Assembly: GCA_040079795.1 (NCBI GenBank)
Contig: JBEBJQ010000065.1
Span: 1-23,866, forward strand
Direction: 5' to 3'
Source of the DNA: SXIZ01 sp040079795
Lineage (GTDB): Bacteria; Pseudomonadota; Gammaproteobacteria; Methylococcales; Methylomonadaceae
Length of the DNA: 23,866 nt
A program made the position numbers and the translations under genes. The notes beneath the pieces are model-generated. The model had not been told where the DNA came from, ran no database searches, and saw nothing but the letters and a program-made list of their open reading frames with translations. Of the stretch, positions 6,846-15,982 are shown in pieces. Numbering within the stretch: the stretch's first letter is position 1; each line of letters begins with the position of its first letter.

Positions 6846-8108
6846 ATGCGATTTCTTTATTCCTTCCTGTTTTATTGTCTGCTGCCGTTGATTTTTTTGC
6901 GCTTATTATGGCGTGGTGTTAAAGCACCTGCTTACCGCTTACGTTGGGGCGAGCGTTTAGGCTATTATCGTCAAGCGGCAATGCAAGAAGTTATCTGGAT
7001 ACATGCGGTTTCTGTCGGGGAAGCGGAAGCCGTATTCCCGTTGCTTAAACAGTTACAACAAGCCCATCCTGCACGGCAGTTTTTAGTCACCACCACCACT
7101 CCGACTGGCTCTGTGCGTGTAAAGACAGTTATGGGCGAAAGTGTCAGCCATGTTTATTTGCCTTACGACACCCCGGATGCCGTAAGGCGTTTTTTTGAGC
7201 ATTTTCAGCCGAAAGTTGCCATTATTCTGGAAACGGAAATTTGGCCAAATTTATTTGCGGCTTGTGGGCAGCAACAGATTCCCTTATTTATTATTAATGC
7301 CTGCCTGTCTGAGAAATCGGCACGCGGTTATCAAAAACTCTCCAATCTTGTTTATCCAACCTTGTCAAACGTCACTACTATCGCGGCACAAACCGAGGCT
7401 GATGCACAACGTTTTCTAGCTATTGGCGCGCAAACCAAACAAGTGCAAGTGTGTGGCAACATTAAGTTTGATACGCCGGCTATGGATGCGCTGATTGAGC
7501 AAGGACGGCAACTACGGGAGCGCTTATTTCCAGGGCGCTTTGTGTGGATTATTGCCAGCACCCATAAGGATGAAGAAGCCTTTTTTGTGGCAATTTTTGT
7601 GCAGCTTAAACAGATTGCACCGGAGTTGTTGTTGGTTATTGCACCACGTCATCCAGAGCGGTTTGTAGAAGTAAAAAACTTGTGCTTAAAACAGCAGCTG
7701 AAGGTAGTAATGCGGACATCCCAAAGCATTTGTGACAGCGCTACGGATGTTTATATTGCGGATACGCTGGGCGAATTGAAAATGCTCTATGCAGCAGCGG
7801 ATCTCGCCTTTGTAGGCGGTAGCCTGGTTCCGATAGGGGGACATAATGTACTTGAACCCGCCAGTATGAAGGTTCCGGTAATGTTCGGTCCGTTTATGGA
7901 GAATGTGAGTTTAATTGCGCAAGGCTTATTAAATGCAGATGCTGCGCTGCAATGTCAGGATTCTTCAGGGTTATTGTCCGGTTTTCAACGTTTATATGCG
8001 GATGCCGCTTACCGTCAAACCCTGGTTATTAATGCCAGTCGTTTCCTTAAGCAAAATCAGGGTGCTACCGGAAAGATTTTGGCTTTGTTGCGTTCAGTTA
8101 TTAAGTAA
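6846..8108 (+). CDS. waaA: 3-deoxy-D-manno-octulosonic acid transferase (Kdo transferase)
   Basis: WaaA adds Kdo from CMP-Kdo to lipid IVA at the inner face of the cytoplasmic membrane, the last essential step before LPS core assembly. It has 420 residues and belongs to family GT30. The hydrophobic N-terminal anchor (about 2-22) is followed by RWGERLGYY, containing the family glutamate, then HAVSVGEAEAV, ILETEIWPN and the C-terminal nucleotide-sugar motif GGSLVPIGGHNVLEPA. The pairing with hldD upstream supports the role. The number of Kdo residues it adds cannot be told from sequence. Confidence 0.95.
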   Translation: MRFLYSFLFYCLLPLIFLRLLWRGVKAPAYRLRWGERLGYYRQAAMQEVIWIHAVSVGEAEAVFPLLKQLQQAHPARQFLVTTTTPTGSVRVKTVMGESVSHVYLPYDTPDAVRRFFEHFQPKVAIILETEIWPNLFAACGQQQIPLFIINACLSEKSARGYQKLSNLVYPTLSNVTTIAAQTEADAQRFLAIGAQTKQVQVCGNIKFDTPAMDALIEQGRQLRERLFPGRFVWIIASTHKDEEAFFVAIFVQLKQIAPELLLVIAPRHPERFVEVKNLCLKQQLKVVMRTSQSICDSATDVYIADTLGELKMLYAAADLAFVGGSLVPIGGHNVLEPASMKVPVMFGPFMENVSLIAQGLLNADAALQCQDSSGLLSGFQRLYADAAYRQTLVINASRFLKQNQGATGKILALLRSVIK

Positions 8109-8110
8109 TA

Positions 8111-8131
8111 AGCCCTGTGTGGTAACAGGCT
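8111..8131 (+). terminator. Weak hairpin after waaA
   Basis: AGCCCTGT and ACAGGCT pair with one bulged C, two bases after the waaA stop. There is no proper T run, so termination here would be inefficient or factor-dependent. Confidence 0.3.
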
Positions 8132-8297
8132 AATGATTTAGTTTTATGGTTTTAGCTTATCAGGTACAAAGCCTATGCCGAGCTACTCGACTATATCAGG
8201 AATATGTTAAAATTTTGCTGATTTTGGTTTTAGGGGGGTAAATTTTAAAGCCCCTGCGGTTTATTTTCGTTTTAACCTTTTATTACATACAACACAT

Positions 8298-9527
8298 ATG
8301 AACAAACCTAAAAAAGTTGCAATTCTTACTGCGGGGGGCTTAGCACCTTGCTTAAACTCAGCCATTGGCAGTTTAATCGAACGTTATACCGAAATTGATC
8401 CGAGCATTGAGATCATTTGTTACCGGAGTGGTTATAAAGGCCTGCTGTTGGGCGATTTTTATAAGGTAACACCAGCCATTCGGGAAAAAGCCGGTTTGTT
8501 GCACCGTTTTGGCGGTTCGCTTATTGGCAATAGCCGCGTTAAACTGACCAATGTTAAAGACTGCCTTAAACGTGGTTTAGTCAAAGAAGGTCAAGATCCT
8601 CAAAAAGTTGCTGCTGACCAGTTGGTTAAAGATGGCGTGGATATTTTACATACTATCGGTGGTGATGATACCAATACGGCAGCTGCGGATCTTGCGGCCT
8701 TTTTGGCGAAAAACAATTATGGATTAACCGTAATTGGTCTACCTAAAACTGTGGATAATGATGTTATTCCGATCAAGCAATCCTTGGGTGCCTGGACAGC
8801 GGCAGAGCAGGGCGCACGTTATTTTTGGAATGTGGTTGCCGAAAACAATGCTAACCCCCGCATGTTAATTGTGCATGAAGTGATGGGGCGCAGTTGCGGC
8901 TGGTTGACTGCCGCAACTGCAGTGGAATATCGCAAACTCCTGGATCGTGCGGAATGGTTACCAGAACTGGGACTTGACCTTAATGCTTTTGAAGTTCACG
9001 GCATTTTTATCCCTGAAATGGCGATTGATATTGCTGCAGAAGCCAAACGTTTACGTGCTGTGATGGATAAGGTTGATTGCGTCAATATTTTTGTATCTGA
9101 AGGCGCTGGGGTAGAATCCATTGTCGCTGAAATGCAAGCCAAAGGCCAAGAAGTGCCGCGTGATGCGTTTGGTCACGTTAAATTGGATGCCGTGAATCCG
9201 GGTAAATGGTTTGGTGAGCAATTTGCTGAAATGCTGGGTGCTGAAAAAACCCTTATTCAAAAATCGGGTTATTTCGCGCGAGCCGCAGCTTCTAATGTTG
9301 AAGATATCCGTTTGATTAAATCTTGCGCTGACCTGGCAGTAGAATGCGCTTTCCGTCGTGAGTCCGGTGTAATCGGCCACGATGAAGAACGCGGCAATAT
9401 TTTGCGCGCGATTGAGTTCCCTCGTATAAAAGGCGGTAAACCGTTTGATATTGAGTCACCTTGGTTCAATCAAACTTTGAGCGCTATTGGTCAGGCCAAA
9501 GGCGCTAAAGTTTCTGTAGGGCATTAA
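8298..9527 (+). CDS. pfp: Pyrophosphate-dependent 6-phosphofructokinase
   Basis: The enzyme interconverts fructose 6-phosphate and fructose 1,6-bisphosphate with PPi as phosphoryl donor. The PFK fold is clear: AILTAGGLAPCLN at residues 8-20, GGDDTNTAAADLA at 121-133 and PKTVDNDVIP at 149-158. Asp124 in GGDD, where ATP-dependent PFKs have Gly, and Lys150 in PKTVDND mark the PPi-using type. The length is 409 residues. The reversible enzyme is known to replace ATP-PFK in type I methanotrophs, where related enzymes may also act on sedoheptulose phosphates; that extra activity is inferred here. The 5' gap of 189 bases holds no strong Shine-Dalgarno next to ATG 8298. Confidence 0.93.
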   Translation: MNKPKKVAILTAGGLAPCLNSAIGSLIERYTEIDPSIEIICYRSGYKGLLLGDFYKVTPAIREKAGLLHRFGGSLIGNSRVKLTNVKDCLKRGLVKEGQDPQKVAADQLVKDGVDILHTIGGDDTNTAAADLAAFLAKNNYGLTVIGLPKTVDNDVIPIKQSLGAWTAAEQGARYFWNVVAENNANPRMLIVHEVMGRSCGWLTAATAVEYRKLLDRAEWLPELGLDLNAFEVHGIFIPEMAIDIAAEAKRLRAVMDKVDCVNIFVSEGAGVESIVAEMQAKGQEVPRDAFGHVKLDAVNPGKWFGEQFAEMLGAEKTLIQKSGYFARAAASNVEDIRLIKSCADLAVECAFRRESGVIGHDEERGNILRAIEFPRIKGGKPFDIESPWFNQTLSAIGQAKGAKVSVGH

Positions 9528-9579
9528 GTTCTTGGTATGTGCAAGTGATAGGGTTGTACATGCCAGAATTAGAGAACTT
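9527..9579 (+). terminator. Long imperfect hairpin after pfp
   Basis: GGTATGTGCAA (9534-9544) pairs with TTGTACATGCC (9554-9564) using two G-U pairs. AGTTCT and AGAACT extend the base with an internal bulge. It begins at the end of the pfp stop codon. There is no T run, so this may be an mRNA 3' end structure rather than a classic terminator. Confidence 0.4.
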
Positions 9580-9601
9580 TATCAGCTGAAGCAAAAGAGT
9601 G

Positions 9602-9698
9602 CGTCATACCCACCGGGAAGCGGGTATCCAGTGCCAAGGCTGGCAAGCGCCGAGACAATCCATGTAGCCTGGGCTCCGGCAATCCCGACCGGATGACG
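9602..9698. repeat. Dispersed palindromic repeat, copy 1 (about 97 bases)
   Basis: It begins CGTCATACCC and ends GGATGACG, in inverted orientation. It contains GAAGCGGGTATCCA near the left end and GTAGCCTGG...TCCGGCAATCCC near the right end. Those same blocks occur in the copy at 19731-19828, while the middle differs. It lies in the non-coding gap between pfp and trmL. It looks like a non-autonomous REP or MITE-like element. Confidence 0.75.
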
Positions 9699-9774
9699 AC
9701 TTTTAAAAACAGTTGCGCTTACTCACTTAGATAGGTTACAGCTATATATTAGTTTTATCTTGATTGAAAATCTT

Positions 9775-9813
9775 TATAGCTTGGGTTACTTATTTTCGGT
9801 AACCCAAGTTATA
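9775..9813. repeat. Long perfect-stem palindrome between pfp and trmL
   Basis: TATA-G-CTTGGGTTAC and GTAACCCAAG-T-TATA are inverted copies around a 9-base loop, 15 positions per arm with one mismatch. The minus strand continues into AAGATTTTC, so it could terminate minus-strand transcription, but no minus gene ends here. Its role is unknown. The rest of the pfp-trmL gap (about 430 bases) holds only the repeat at 9602-9698. Confidence 0.55.
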
Positions 9814-9959
9814 TATTGAATCTTTAGTCATGCTGCTTGAATTAGTTACACGATTCTCTATGTTCCTGATGTCTTAGACTCGCTTGATGTCTTTAAAACA
9901 GCGTCTCTCCGGTAATTTCATGAATTCTTTTTAGGTTTACCTGCTTCCCGGGAATAACC

Positions 9960-10424
9960 ATGTTTCATATTGCTCTCTTTGAACCACAGATCCCCCCTAA
10001 TACCGGCAATATCATTCGCCTGATAGCCAACAACGGCTGCTGTTTGCATCTTATCGAGCCAATGGCATTCGATTTTGAGGAAAAAAATCTTCGGCGAGCT
10101 GGGCTTGATTACCACGATCTTGCCAAGGTGTTTAAGTATCTGAATTATTTGGAATTTGATAATGCTATGCAGGGCAGAAGGGTTTTTGCATGCACAACCA
10201 AGGGCGGCAAGTCTTACGCTAACATAAGTTATCAGCCTGAGGATGTATTGCTTTTTGGGTCTGAAACTTCAGGTTTACCTGTTGAAGTTTTAAATAACAT
10301 AGTGCCGGATCGACGGCTTAGGATTCCTATGATGCCGAACAATAGAAGCCTAAATTTATCCAATGCTGTTGCTATTATCAGTTATGAAGCTTGGCGGCAA
10401 CAGGGGTTTTCTGGTGGGACATAA
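9960..10424 (+). CDS. trmL: tRNA (cytidine/uridine-34-2'-O)-methyltransferase TrmL
   Basis: TrmL is a SPOUT-class methyltransferase that 2'-O-methylates the wobble base of the two tRNA-Leu isoacceptors. It has 154 residues, the usual size. It shows the substrate motif PNTGNIIR at 13-20 and the trefoil-knot SAM site made of FGSETSGLP and IPMMPNNRSLNLSNAVAI. The start at ATG 9960 is preceded by GGGAATAACC. A strong terminator follows 67 bases after the stop, so it is probably a single-gene unit. Confidence 0.95.
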   Translation: MFHIALFEPQIPPNTGNIIRLIANNGCCLHLIEPMAFDFEEKNLRRAGLDYHDLAKVFKYLNYLEFDNAMQGRRVFACTTKGGKSYANISYQPEDVLLFGSETSGLPVEVLNNIVPDRRLRIPMMPNNRSLNLSNAVAIISYEAWRQQGFSGGT

Positions 10425-10490
10425 TGTGGGCTCAAATAGACCCGCAATTCGTGAGGCGCTGGCGCTCCCGTTTTTGGATATTCAAGCATA

Positions 10491-10521
10491 TCTAAGACCT
10501 AGAAATTAGGTCTTAGATTTT
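10491..10521 (+). terminator. Intrinsic terminator of trmL
   Basis: A perfect 11-base stem TCTAAGACCTA/TAGGTCTTAGA around the loop GAAAT is followed by TTTTCT. The stem is AT-rich but long. It lies between the convergent genes trmL and glgP. The glgP side has no T run. Confidence 0.65.
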
Positions 10522-10551
10522 CTGTATCAGCGTTTTTGTAGGCCGTTGATA

Positions 10552-13050
10552 TTACTTAATAGCGATAGGTGTCAATTTCCATATATCGGCATTATATTCA
10601 GCAATCGTGCGGTCAGCTGAAAATTTACCACTAGCCGCGCAATTGAGAATGCTCATTTTTGTCCAGCGTTCTTTATCCTGGTAGGCAATTTCAACTTGTT
10701 TTTGTGCGTCAATATAGCTGCGGAAATCGGCAATAGTCATCCACGGATCATGAGGGCTCTTTAGCGAGGCAATAATATCGTTAAAAATGCCGGGTTCAAA
10801 CTGATTAAAATGGCCGCATTCCAGTAAATTCATTACACCCTGTAACGCCTCATCCTGTTGGATATAGGCTTCAGGATTATAGTGGCCACGCAAGGCTTCG
10901 ACTTCTTCTTCAGTAAGTCCAAATAAAAAGAAGTTTTCAGCGCCGACTTCTTCGCGCATTTCAATATTAGCGCCATCCAGGGTGCCAATGGTCAAGGCAC
11001 CATTCATCATAAATTTCATGTTGCCGGTACCGGAGGCTTCTTTACCTGCGGTAGAGATCTGCTCGGACAGATCGGCACCCGGACAGATTTTTTCCATGGC
11101 AGAAACACGGTAATTGGGCATAAAGACCAGCTTAAGCTTCGTGCCAACCGCAGGATCTGCGTTAATGACGTTGGCAACATTATTAATGAGCTTAATAATC
11201 TTTTTGGCCATGACGTAACCCGGTGCAGCTTTACCGCCGATTAACACACAACGATCTGTCCAGTTGGCGGTATCTCCGTGCTTGATGCGGTTGTAAAGAT
11301 GAATGACATGTAGGACATTTAATAATTGCCGTTTATATTCATGAATCCGTTTGACTTGCACATCAAATAAAGCATCGACACTCAGTTCTATATCCAATTC
11401 AGATTTTTTATAGTCGATTAAGCGTTTTTTGGCATTTTGTTGCTCGGCGTACCAACGTTTACGGAATTTAGCATTATCGGCAAAGGGTTTAAGCTTTTGC
11501 AATTGCGAAAGGTCGGTTATCCAACCGTCACCAATGGTTTCGGTAATTAACTTTGCCAGTTCAGGATTGCATGCTGCGAGCCAACGTCTTGGCGTTACCC
11601 CGTTGGTTTTATTGTTAAACTTGTGCGGCCAAAGTTCGTAAAAGTCTTTAAACAAGCCTTGTTGTAACAGTTTGGAGTGCAATGCGGCAACGCCGTTCAC
11701 TGAAAAACTGCCGACGATCGCCAAATAGGCCATTCTAACGCGTTGCTCAGGACCTTCTTCGATGATGGACATTCTGGTCAAACGCTCATGATCGCCCGGC
11801 CAGTGTGCCGAAACTTCCGCCAGGAAATGTGCATTAATTTCAAAAATAATTTCCATTAAACGCGGCAGCAAACACTTAAACAAATCGACCGACCATTTTT
11901 CCAGTGCTTCCGGTAATAAAGTGTGGTTGGTATAGGCCATGGTAGCCGTGGTAATTTTCCAGGCGGTGGCCCAGTCTAAATCATGTTCATCCAATAACAG
12001 CCGCATCAGTTCTGCAACCGCAATGCTGGGATGGGTGTCGTTCAGTTGAAAGCAGTTTTTAAGGGCAAAATCTTTTATATTATTGTCTTCATGGTTTAGC
12101 CAGATAGCAATGACATCTTGTAAGCTGGCGGATGCCAGAAAATATTGTTGGCGTAAACGCAGTGCCTTCCCGTTTTCGTTAGCATCGTTCGGGTAAAGCA
12201 CCATGGTAATATTTTCAGCGGTATTTTTTGCAGCGACCGCGTCGGCATAATCACCGGCGTTAAATTCTTGCAAATCGAATTCTTCGGTTGCGGTTGCTTT
12301 CCAAAGCCGCAGGGTATTCACGGTATTATTTTGATAGCCGGGTATTGGCGTATCAAAGGGGAGCGCCAACACATCCAGGCTATCAACCCAGTGGGTTTTT
12401 TTAACGCCATGTTGATCGGTATAAGTTTCAGTACGGCCACAGAATTTTATGCGCCGCGCGTATTCAGGCCGTTCAATTTCCCAGACATTGCCATTCCGCA
12501 GCCAATGGTCAGGGCCTTCAATTTGTTCACCGTTAATAATGGTTTGTGAAAACATACCATATTCATAACGCAAGCCATAGCCCGTAACCGGCAGTTGTAA
12601 AGTGGCACAACTATCAATAAAACAGGCGGCTAAGCGGCCTAAGCCGCCATTTCCAAGGCCGGCATCCGGCTCACGCTCAATGAGTTCTTCAATATGGATA
12701 CCTAAGTCATACATGCCTTGCGTGACTTCATCGCTAACGCCTAAATTTAACATGGCATTACTTAAGGCACGCCCCATTAAAAATTCCAGCGAAAGATAAA
12801 AGGTTTTTTTACAATTTTGATCGCGATACGCTTTATAGGTTTTTTTTCGGCGTTCCACCAGCCTGTCACCAACAGCCATCGAAAGTGCTTCATAAGCATA
12901 ATGCGGTGACCGGCAGTATTCATCCCGGCCTAAGCGTTGACCATAATAATGCCGAAAATCTTCGACCAACGCTTTTTTGGTAAGCCCCAGGTCTGGTAAT
13001 TTAGTGATTTCACGGCTAGGGATGCTTTTATCAAATTTTTTATCAGGCAT
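10552..13050 (-). CDS. glgP: Glycogen/starch/maltodextrin phosphorylase
   Basis: The enzyme releases glucose 1-phosphate from alpha-1,4-glucans by phosphorolysis with PLP as cofactor. The protein has 832 residues, full length for the GT35 family. The N-terminal part has TFYLSLEFLMGRAL and the glycine-rich EPDAGLGNGGLGRLAACF. The PLP-binding signature EASGTGNMKFMMNGA places the cofactor lysine at Lys679. The N-terminal AMP and phospho-serine control site of animal enzymes is not apparent, as is usual in bacteria. It is convergent with trmL and has no glg partner nearby. Intracellular glycogen turnover is the expected role. Confidence 0.96.
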   Translation of the reverse strand: MPDKKFDKSIPSREITKLPDLGLTKKALVEDFRHYYGQRLGRDEYCRSPHYAYEALSMAVGDRLVERRKKTYKAYRDQNCKKTFYLSLEFLMGRALSNAMLNLGVSDEVTQGMYDLGIHIEELIEREPDAGLGNGGLGRLAACFIDSCATLQLPVTGYGLRYEYGMFSQTIINGEQIEGPDHWLRNGNVWEIERPEYARRIKFCGRTETYTDQHGVKKTHWVDSLDVLALPFDTPIPGYQNNTVNTLRLWKATATEEFDLQEFNAGDYADAVAAKNTAENITMVLYPNDANENGKALRLRQQYFLASASLQDVIAIWLNHEDNNIKDFALKNCFQLNDTHPSIAVAELMRLLLDEHDLDWATAWKITTATMAYTNHTLLPEALEKWSVDLFKCLLPRLMEIIFEINAHFLAEVSAHWPGDHERLTRMSIIEEGPEQRVRMAYLAIVGSFSVNGVAALHSKLLQQGLFKDFYELWPHKFNNKTNGVTPRRWLAACNPELAKLITETIGDGWITDLSQLQKLKPFADNAKFRKRWYAEQQNAKKRLIDYKKSELDIELSVDALFDVQVKRIHEYKRQLLNVLHVIHLYNRIKHGDTANWTDRCVLIGGKAAPGYVMAKKIIKLINNVANVINADPAVGTKLKLVFMPNYRVSAMEKICPGADLSEQISTAGKEASGTGNMKFMMNGALTIGTLDGANIEMREEVGAENFFLFGLTEEEVEALRGHYNPEAYIQQDEALQGVMNLLECGHFNQFEPGIFNDIIASLKSPHDPWMTIADFRSYIDAQKQVEIAYQDKERWTKMSILNCAASGKFSADRTIAEYNADIWKLTPIAIK

Positions 13051-13204
13051 AGTGAATGTCCAAGCGGTAATATTAATTGGTAGAAAATTGTGTAACTCAA
13101 GTCGCCTAAAGCGTCTTTTTGGGTTTGTATAGTTTAACGCCCACCTTACTAGGCGTGGGTGATTTACATAACGGATGAGATGGAGAAAACAATAAGCATT
13201 ACCC

Positions 13205-15925
13205 TTAGCTTAATTTCCCATGACATTGTTTGAATTTTAATCCAGAACCGCAGGGGCAAGGATCGTTACGTCCGACTTTTTGTCCTTCACGGATAAAGGG
13301 TTGCGCCATAATTTCTGACTCATCCTGGGTGGCAGTTACAATCGCTTCCGGTGAATTGAGTGCGGGCGCTTCGGCGTGTTCAAAGTGCATTTCTTTGGGT
13401 GCTTGCCGTTGCGCATCAATAGCCTCGACATCTTCTTCACGGGTAACCTGGACTTTAGCTAAAATACCAATGATTTCAATTTTAATGTGTTCCAACAAGC
13501 TGGAAAACATTTCAAACGCTTCACGTTTATATTCCTGTTTAGGATCTTTTTGTGCATAGCCTCTAAAATGAATGCCTTGGCGTAAATAATCCATTGCTGC
13601 AAGATGCTCTTTCCAGCTATTATCTAAGACTTGCAACATGACCGATTTTTCAAAATGTTGCAGGACTTCGGTCGAGATTTGTTGTTCTTTTGAGCGATGA
13701 TCTTGCTCTAAATGGTCGATGATTGTTTGGCGCAATACCGCTTCATTTGGAAGCGCTTTTTCGTCAAATAGTTTCTGTAAGGGAATCGTTGCATTAAAAT
13801 CCAGGCGCAGTTGCTCCTCCAGTCCGCTGATTTGCCATTGTTCACGCATGGTTTTTGGAGGTACGAAACGGGTGATAATGTTGTTGACTACATCTTCGCG
13901 TATCGCTTTAACAATATCAGAAACATGATCAGCAGCCATTAACTCATTGCGTTGGGTGTAAACCACCTTACGCTGATCGTTAGCGACATCGTCATAGGCC
14001 AGAATTTCTTTGCGGATATCAAAGTTACGCCCTTCAACTTTACGTTGGGCGCTTTCTATCGAGCGGGTTACCCATGGGTGTTCTATGGCTTCGCCTTCGC
14101 CCATGCCGAGTTTTTGCATCAAACCGGCTACCCGATCCGACGCAAAAATACGCATGAGATCGTCCTGCAAAGACAGATAGAAGCGCGTAGAGCCAGGATC
14201 GCCCTGGCGGCCGGAACGGCCTCTGAGCTGATTGTCGATACGTCTGGATTCATGCCGCTCTGAGCCGATGACATGTAAGCCCCCGTTAGCAATGACTTGC
14301 GCGTGTCGATCCAGCCATGCGCCGCGGACTTTTTCACGTAAGGCGTAGCTGATGTCTTCACCCAGAGTGGCGTATTCAACGTCCAGGTTGCCGCCTAACA
14401 CGATATCGGTTCCGCGCCCCGCCATGTTGGTAGCGATAGTGACCGCGCCGGGCATGCCGGCTTGGGAAATAATATGTGCTTCCCGTTCATGCTGTTTGGC
14501 GTTAAGCACTTCATGTGAAATCTTTAATTGCGTTAGCAGTGTCGAGAGCAATTCGGAATTCTCAATGGAGGTGGTACCAACCAGCACCGGTTGTTGGCGC
14601 GATACACATTCTTTAATGTCGTTGGCAATGGCAGTATATTTTTCACGCGCAGTCAGATATACCACGTCACCCAAATCTTTGCGGATTAAGGGGCGATGGG
14701 TCGGAATAACGACCACTTCCAGGCCATAAATTTTATTTAACTCAAAGGCTTCAGTATCAGCAGTACCGGTCATTCCGGACAGCTTTTCATAGAGCCTGAA
14801 GTAGTTTTGGAAAGTAATGGACGCCAGAGTTTGGTTTTCGTTTTGGATGGGCACCCGTTCTTTCGCCTCGATAGCTTGATGTAAGCCATCCGACCAACGT
14901 CTGCCAGGCATCGCGCGACCGGTGAATTCATCGACAATCATGATTTCGTTTTTACTGGTTACTATGTACTCTACATCCCGTTTGAACAGATGATGTGCCC
15001 TTAACGACGCATTCAGGTAATGCATCAAACGAATGTTGGCGGCCTCATACAGGCTCCCCCCTTTCATTAAGCCATGTTCAAGCATGAGGTTTTCTATGTG
15101 CTCATGGCCTGCTTCGGTTAAATGAATTTGTTTGGTTTTTTCATCAATACTGAAATCACCGGGAGCATCTTCTTTTTCCTGTTTAGTCAGCAATGGCACG
15201 ATTGCATCAGTTCTGACGTAAATTTCAGTACCCTCTTCGGTAGGGCCTGAAATAATCAAGGGGGTACGCGCTTCGTCAATCAGGATAGAGTCAACTTCAT
15301 CAACAATAGCGAAATTCAATCCGCGTTGAACTTTCTGTTCTATGCTGAACGCCATGTTGTCGCGTAGATAGTCAAACCCGAATTCGTTGTTGGTGCCGTA
15401 TGTAATGTCTGAGGCGTAGGATTGGCGACGCTCATTACTATCTAGGCCGTTCACAATAACGCCAGTGGTTAAACCCAGAAAAGCATATAATTTACCCATC
15501 CACGCGGCATCGCGGCTGGCTAGATAATCATTCACCGTGACCACATGCACGCCTTTTCCAGGCAGGGCGTTCAAATAAGCCGCCAAGGTTGCCATCAGCG
15601 TTTTACCTTCACCGGTTTTCATTTCGGCAATCTTGCCGTCATTTAGCATCATGCCGCCGATCATCTGCACATCAAAATGACGCATGCCGAAGACCCTCGA
15701 AGAGGCTTCACGAACCGTTGCAAAAGCTTCGGGGATCAAGTCATTGAGGTTTTCGCCTTGCGCTAAACGATTACGAAATTCCTGGGTTTTAGTTTGCAAC
15801 TCAGCGTCGTTAAGTTTTTCATACGCAGTAGACAGGGCATTAATTTTTTTAACGATCTGTCTTTTTTTCTTAACCAGCCGATCATTGCGGCTGCCAACTA
15901 CTAATTTAACCAGCTTACCTAGCAT
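13205..15925 (-). CDS. secA: Protein translocase subunit SecA
   Basis: SecA is the ATPase motor that drives preproteins through SecYEG. I chose ATG 15925 (906 residues), which gives the family start MLGKLVKLVVGSRNDR with CCGGAAAAAAGT before it; an in-frame TTG at 15967 would add 14 odd residues. Walker A is GEGKT at 105-109, Walker B is in FAIVDEVDSILIDEARTPL, and the helicase-like motif 2 block NMAGRGTDIVLGG is present. The C-terminus carries the zinc and SecB-binding motif CPCGSGLKFKQCH. Every domain is full length. There is no secM or mutT next to it, unlike E. coli. Confidence 0.97.
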   Translation of the reverse strand: MLGKLVKLVVGSRNDRLVKKKRQIVKKINALSTAYEKLNDAELQTKTQEFRNRLAQGENLNDLIPEAFATVREASSRVFGMRHFDVQMIGGMMLNDGKIAEMKTGEGKTLMATLAAYLNALPGKGVHVVTVNDYLASRDAAWMGKLYAFLGLTTGVIVNGLDSNERRQSYASDITYGTNNEFGFDYLRDNMAFSIEQKVQRGLNFAIVDEVDSILIDEARTPLIISGPTEEGTEIYVRTDAIVPLLTKQEKEDAPGDFSIDEKTKQIHLTEAGHEHIENLMLEHGLMKGGSLYEAANIRLMHYLNASLRAHHLFKRDVEYIVTSKNEIMIVDEFTGRAMPGRRWSDGLHQAIEAKERVPIQNENQTLASITFQNYFRLYEKLSGMTGTADTEAFELNKIYGLEVVVIPTHRPLIRKDLGDVVYLTAREKYTAIANDIKECVSRQQPVLVGTTSIENSELLSTLLTQLKISHEVLNAKQHEREAHIISQAGMPGAVTIATNMAGRGTDIVLGGNLDVEYATLGEDISYALREKVRGAWLDRHAQVIANGGLHVIGSERHESRRIDNQLRGRSGRQGDPGSTRFYLSLQDDLMRIFASDRVAGLMQKLGMGEGEAIEHPWVTRSIESAQRKVEGRNFDIRKEILAYDDVANDQRKVVYTQRNELMAADHVSDIVKAIREDVVNNIITRFVPPKTMREQWQISGLEEQLRLDFNATIPLQKLFDEKALPNEAVLRQTIIDHLEQDHRSKEQQISTEVLQHFEKSVMLQVLDNSWKEHLAAMDYLRQGIHFRGYAQKDPKQEYKREAFEMFSSLLEHIKIEIIGILAKVQVTREEDVEAIDAQRQAPKEMHFEHAEAPALNSPEAIVTATQDESEIMAQPFIREGQKVGRNDPCPCGSGLKFKQCHGKLS

Positions 15926-15976
15926 ACTTTTTTCCGGGGTGACAATATAATTAAAAGATGGGTACAAAATGGCTGA

Positions 15977-15982
15977 ATTATA
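15977..15982 (-). promoter_or_regulatory. Candidate -10 box for secA
   Basis: There is a TATAAT on the minus strand about 50 bases upstream of the secA start. The -35 region is weak (TAGTAA at an 18-base spacing). The position is plausible for a short leader. Confidence 0.4.

Noticed and set aside
13228..15960. Several plus-strand open frames opposite secA and glgP
   Set aside because: They follow the codon pattern of the minus-strand genes, have no ribosome-binding sites and encode no recognisable domain.
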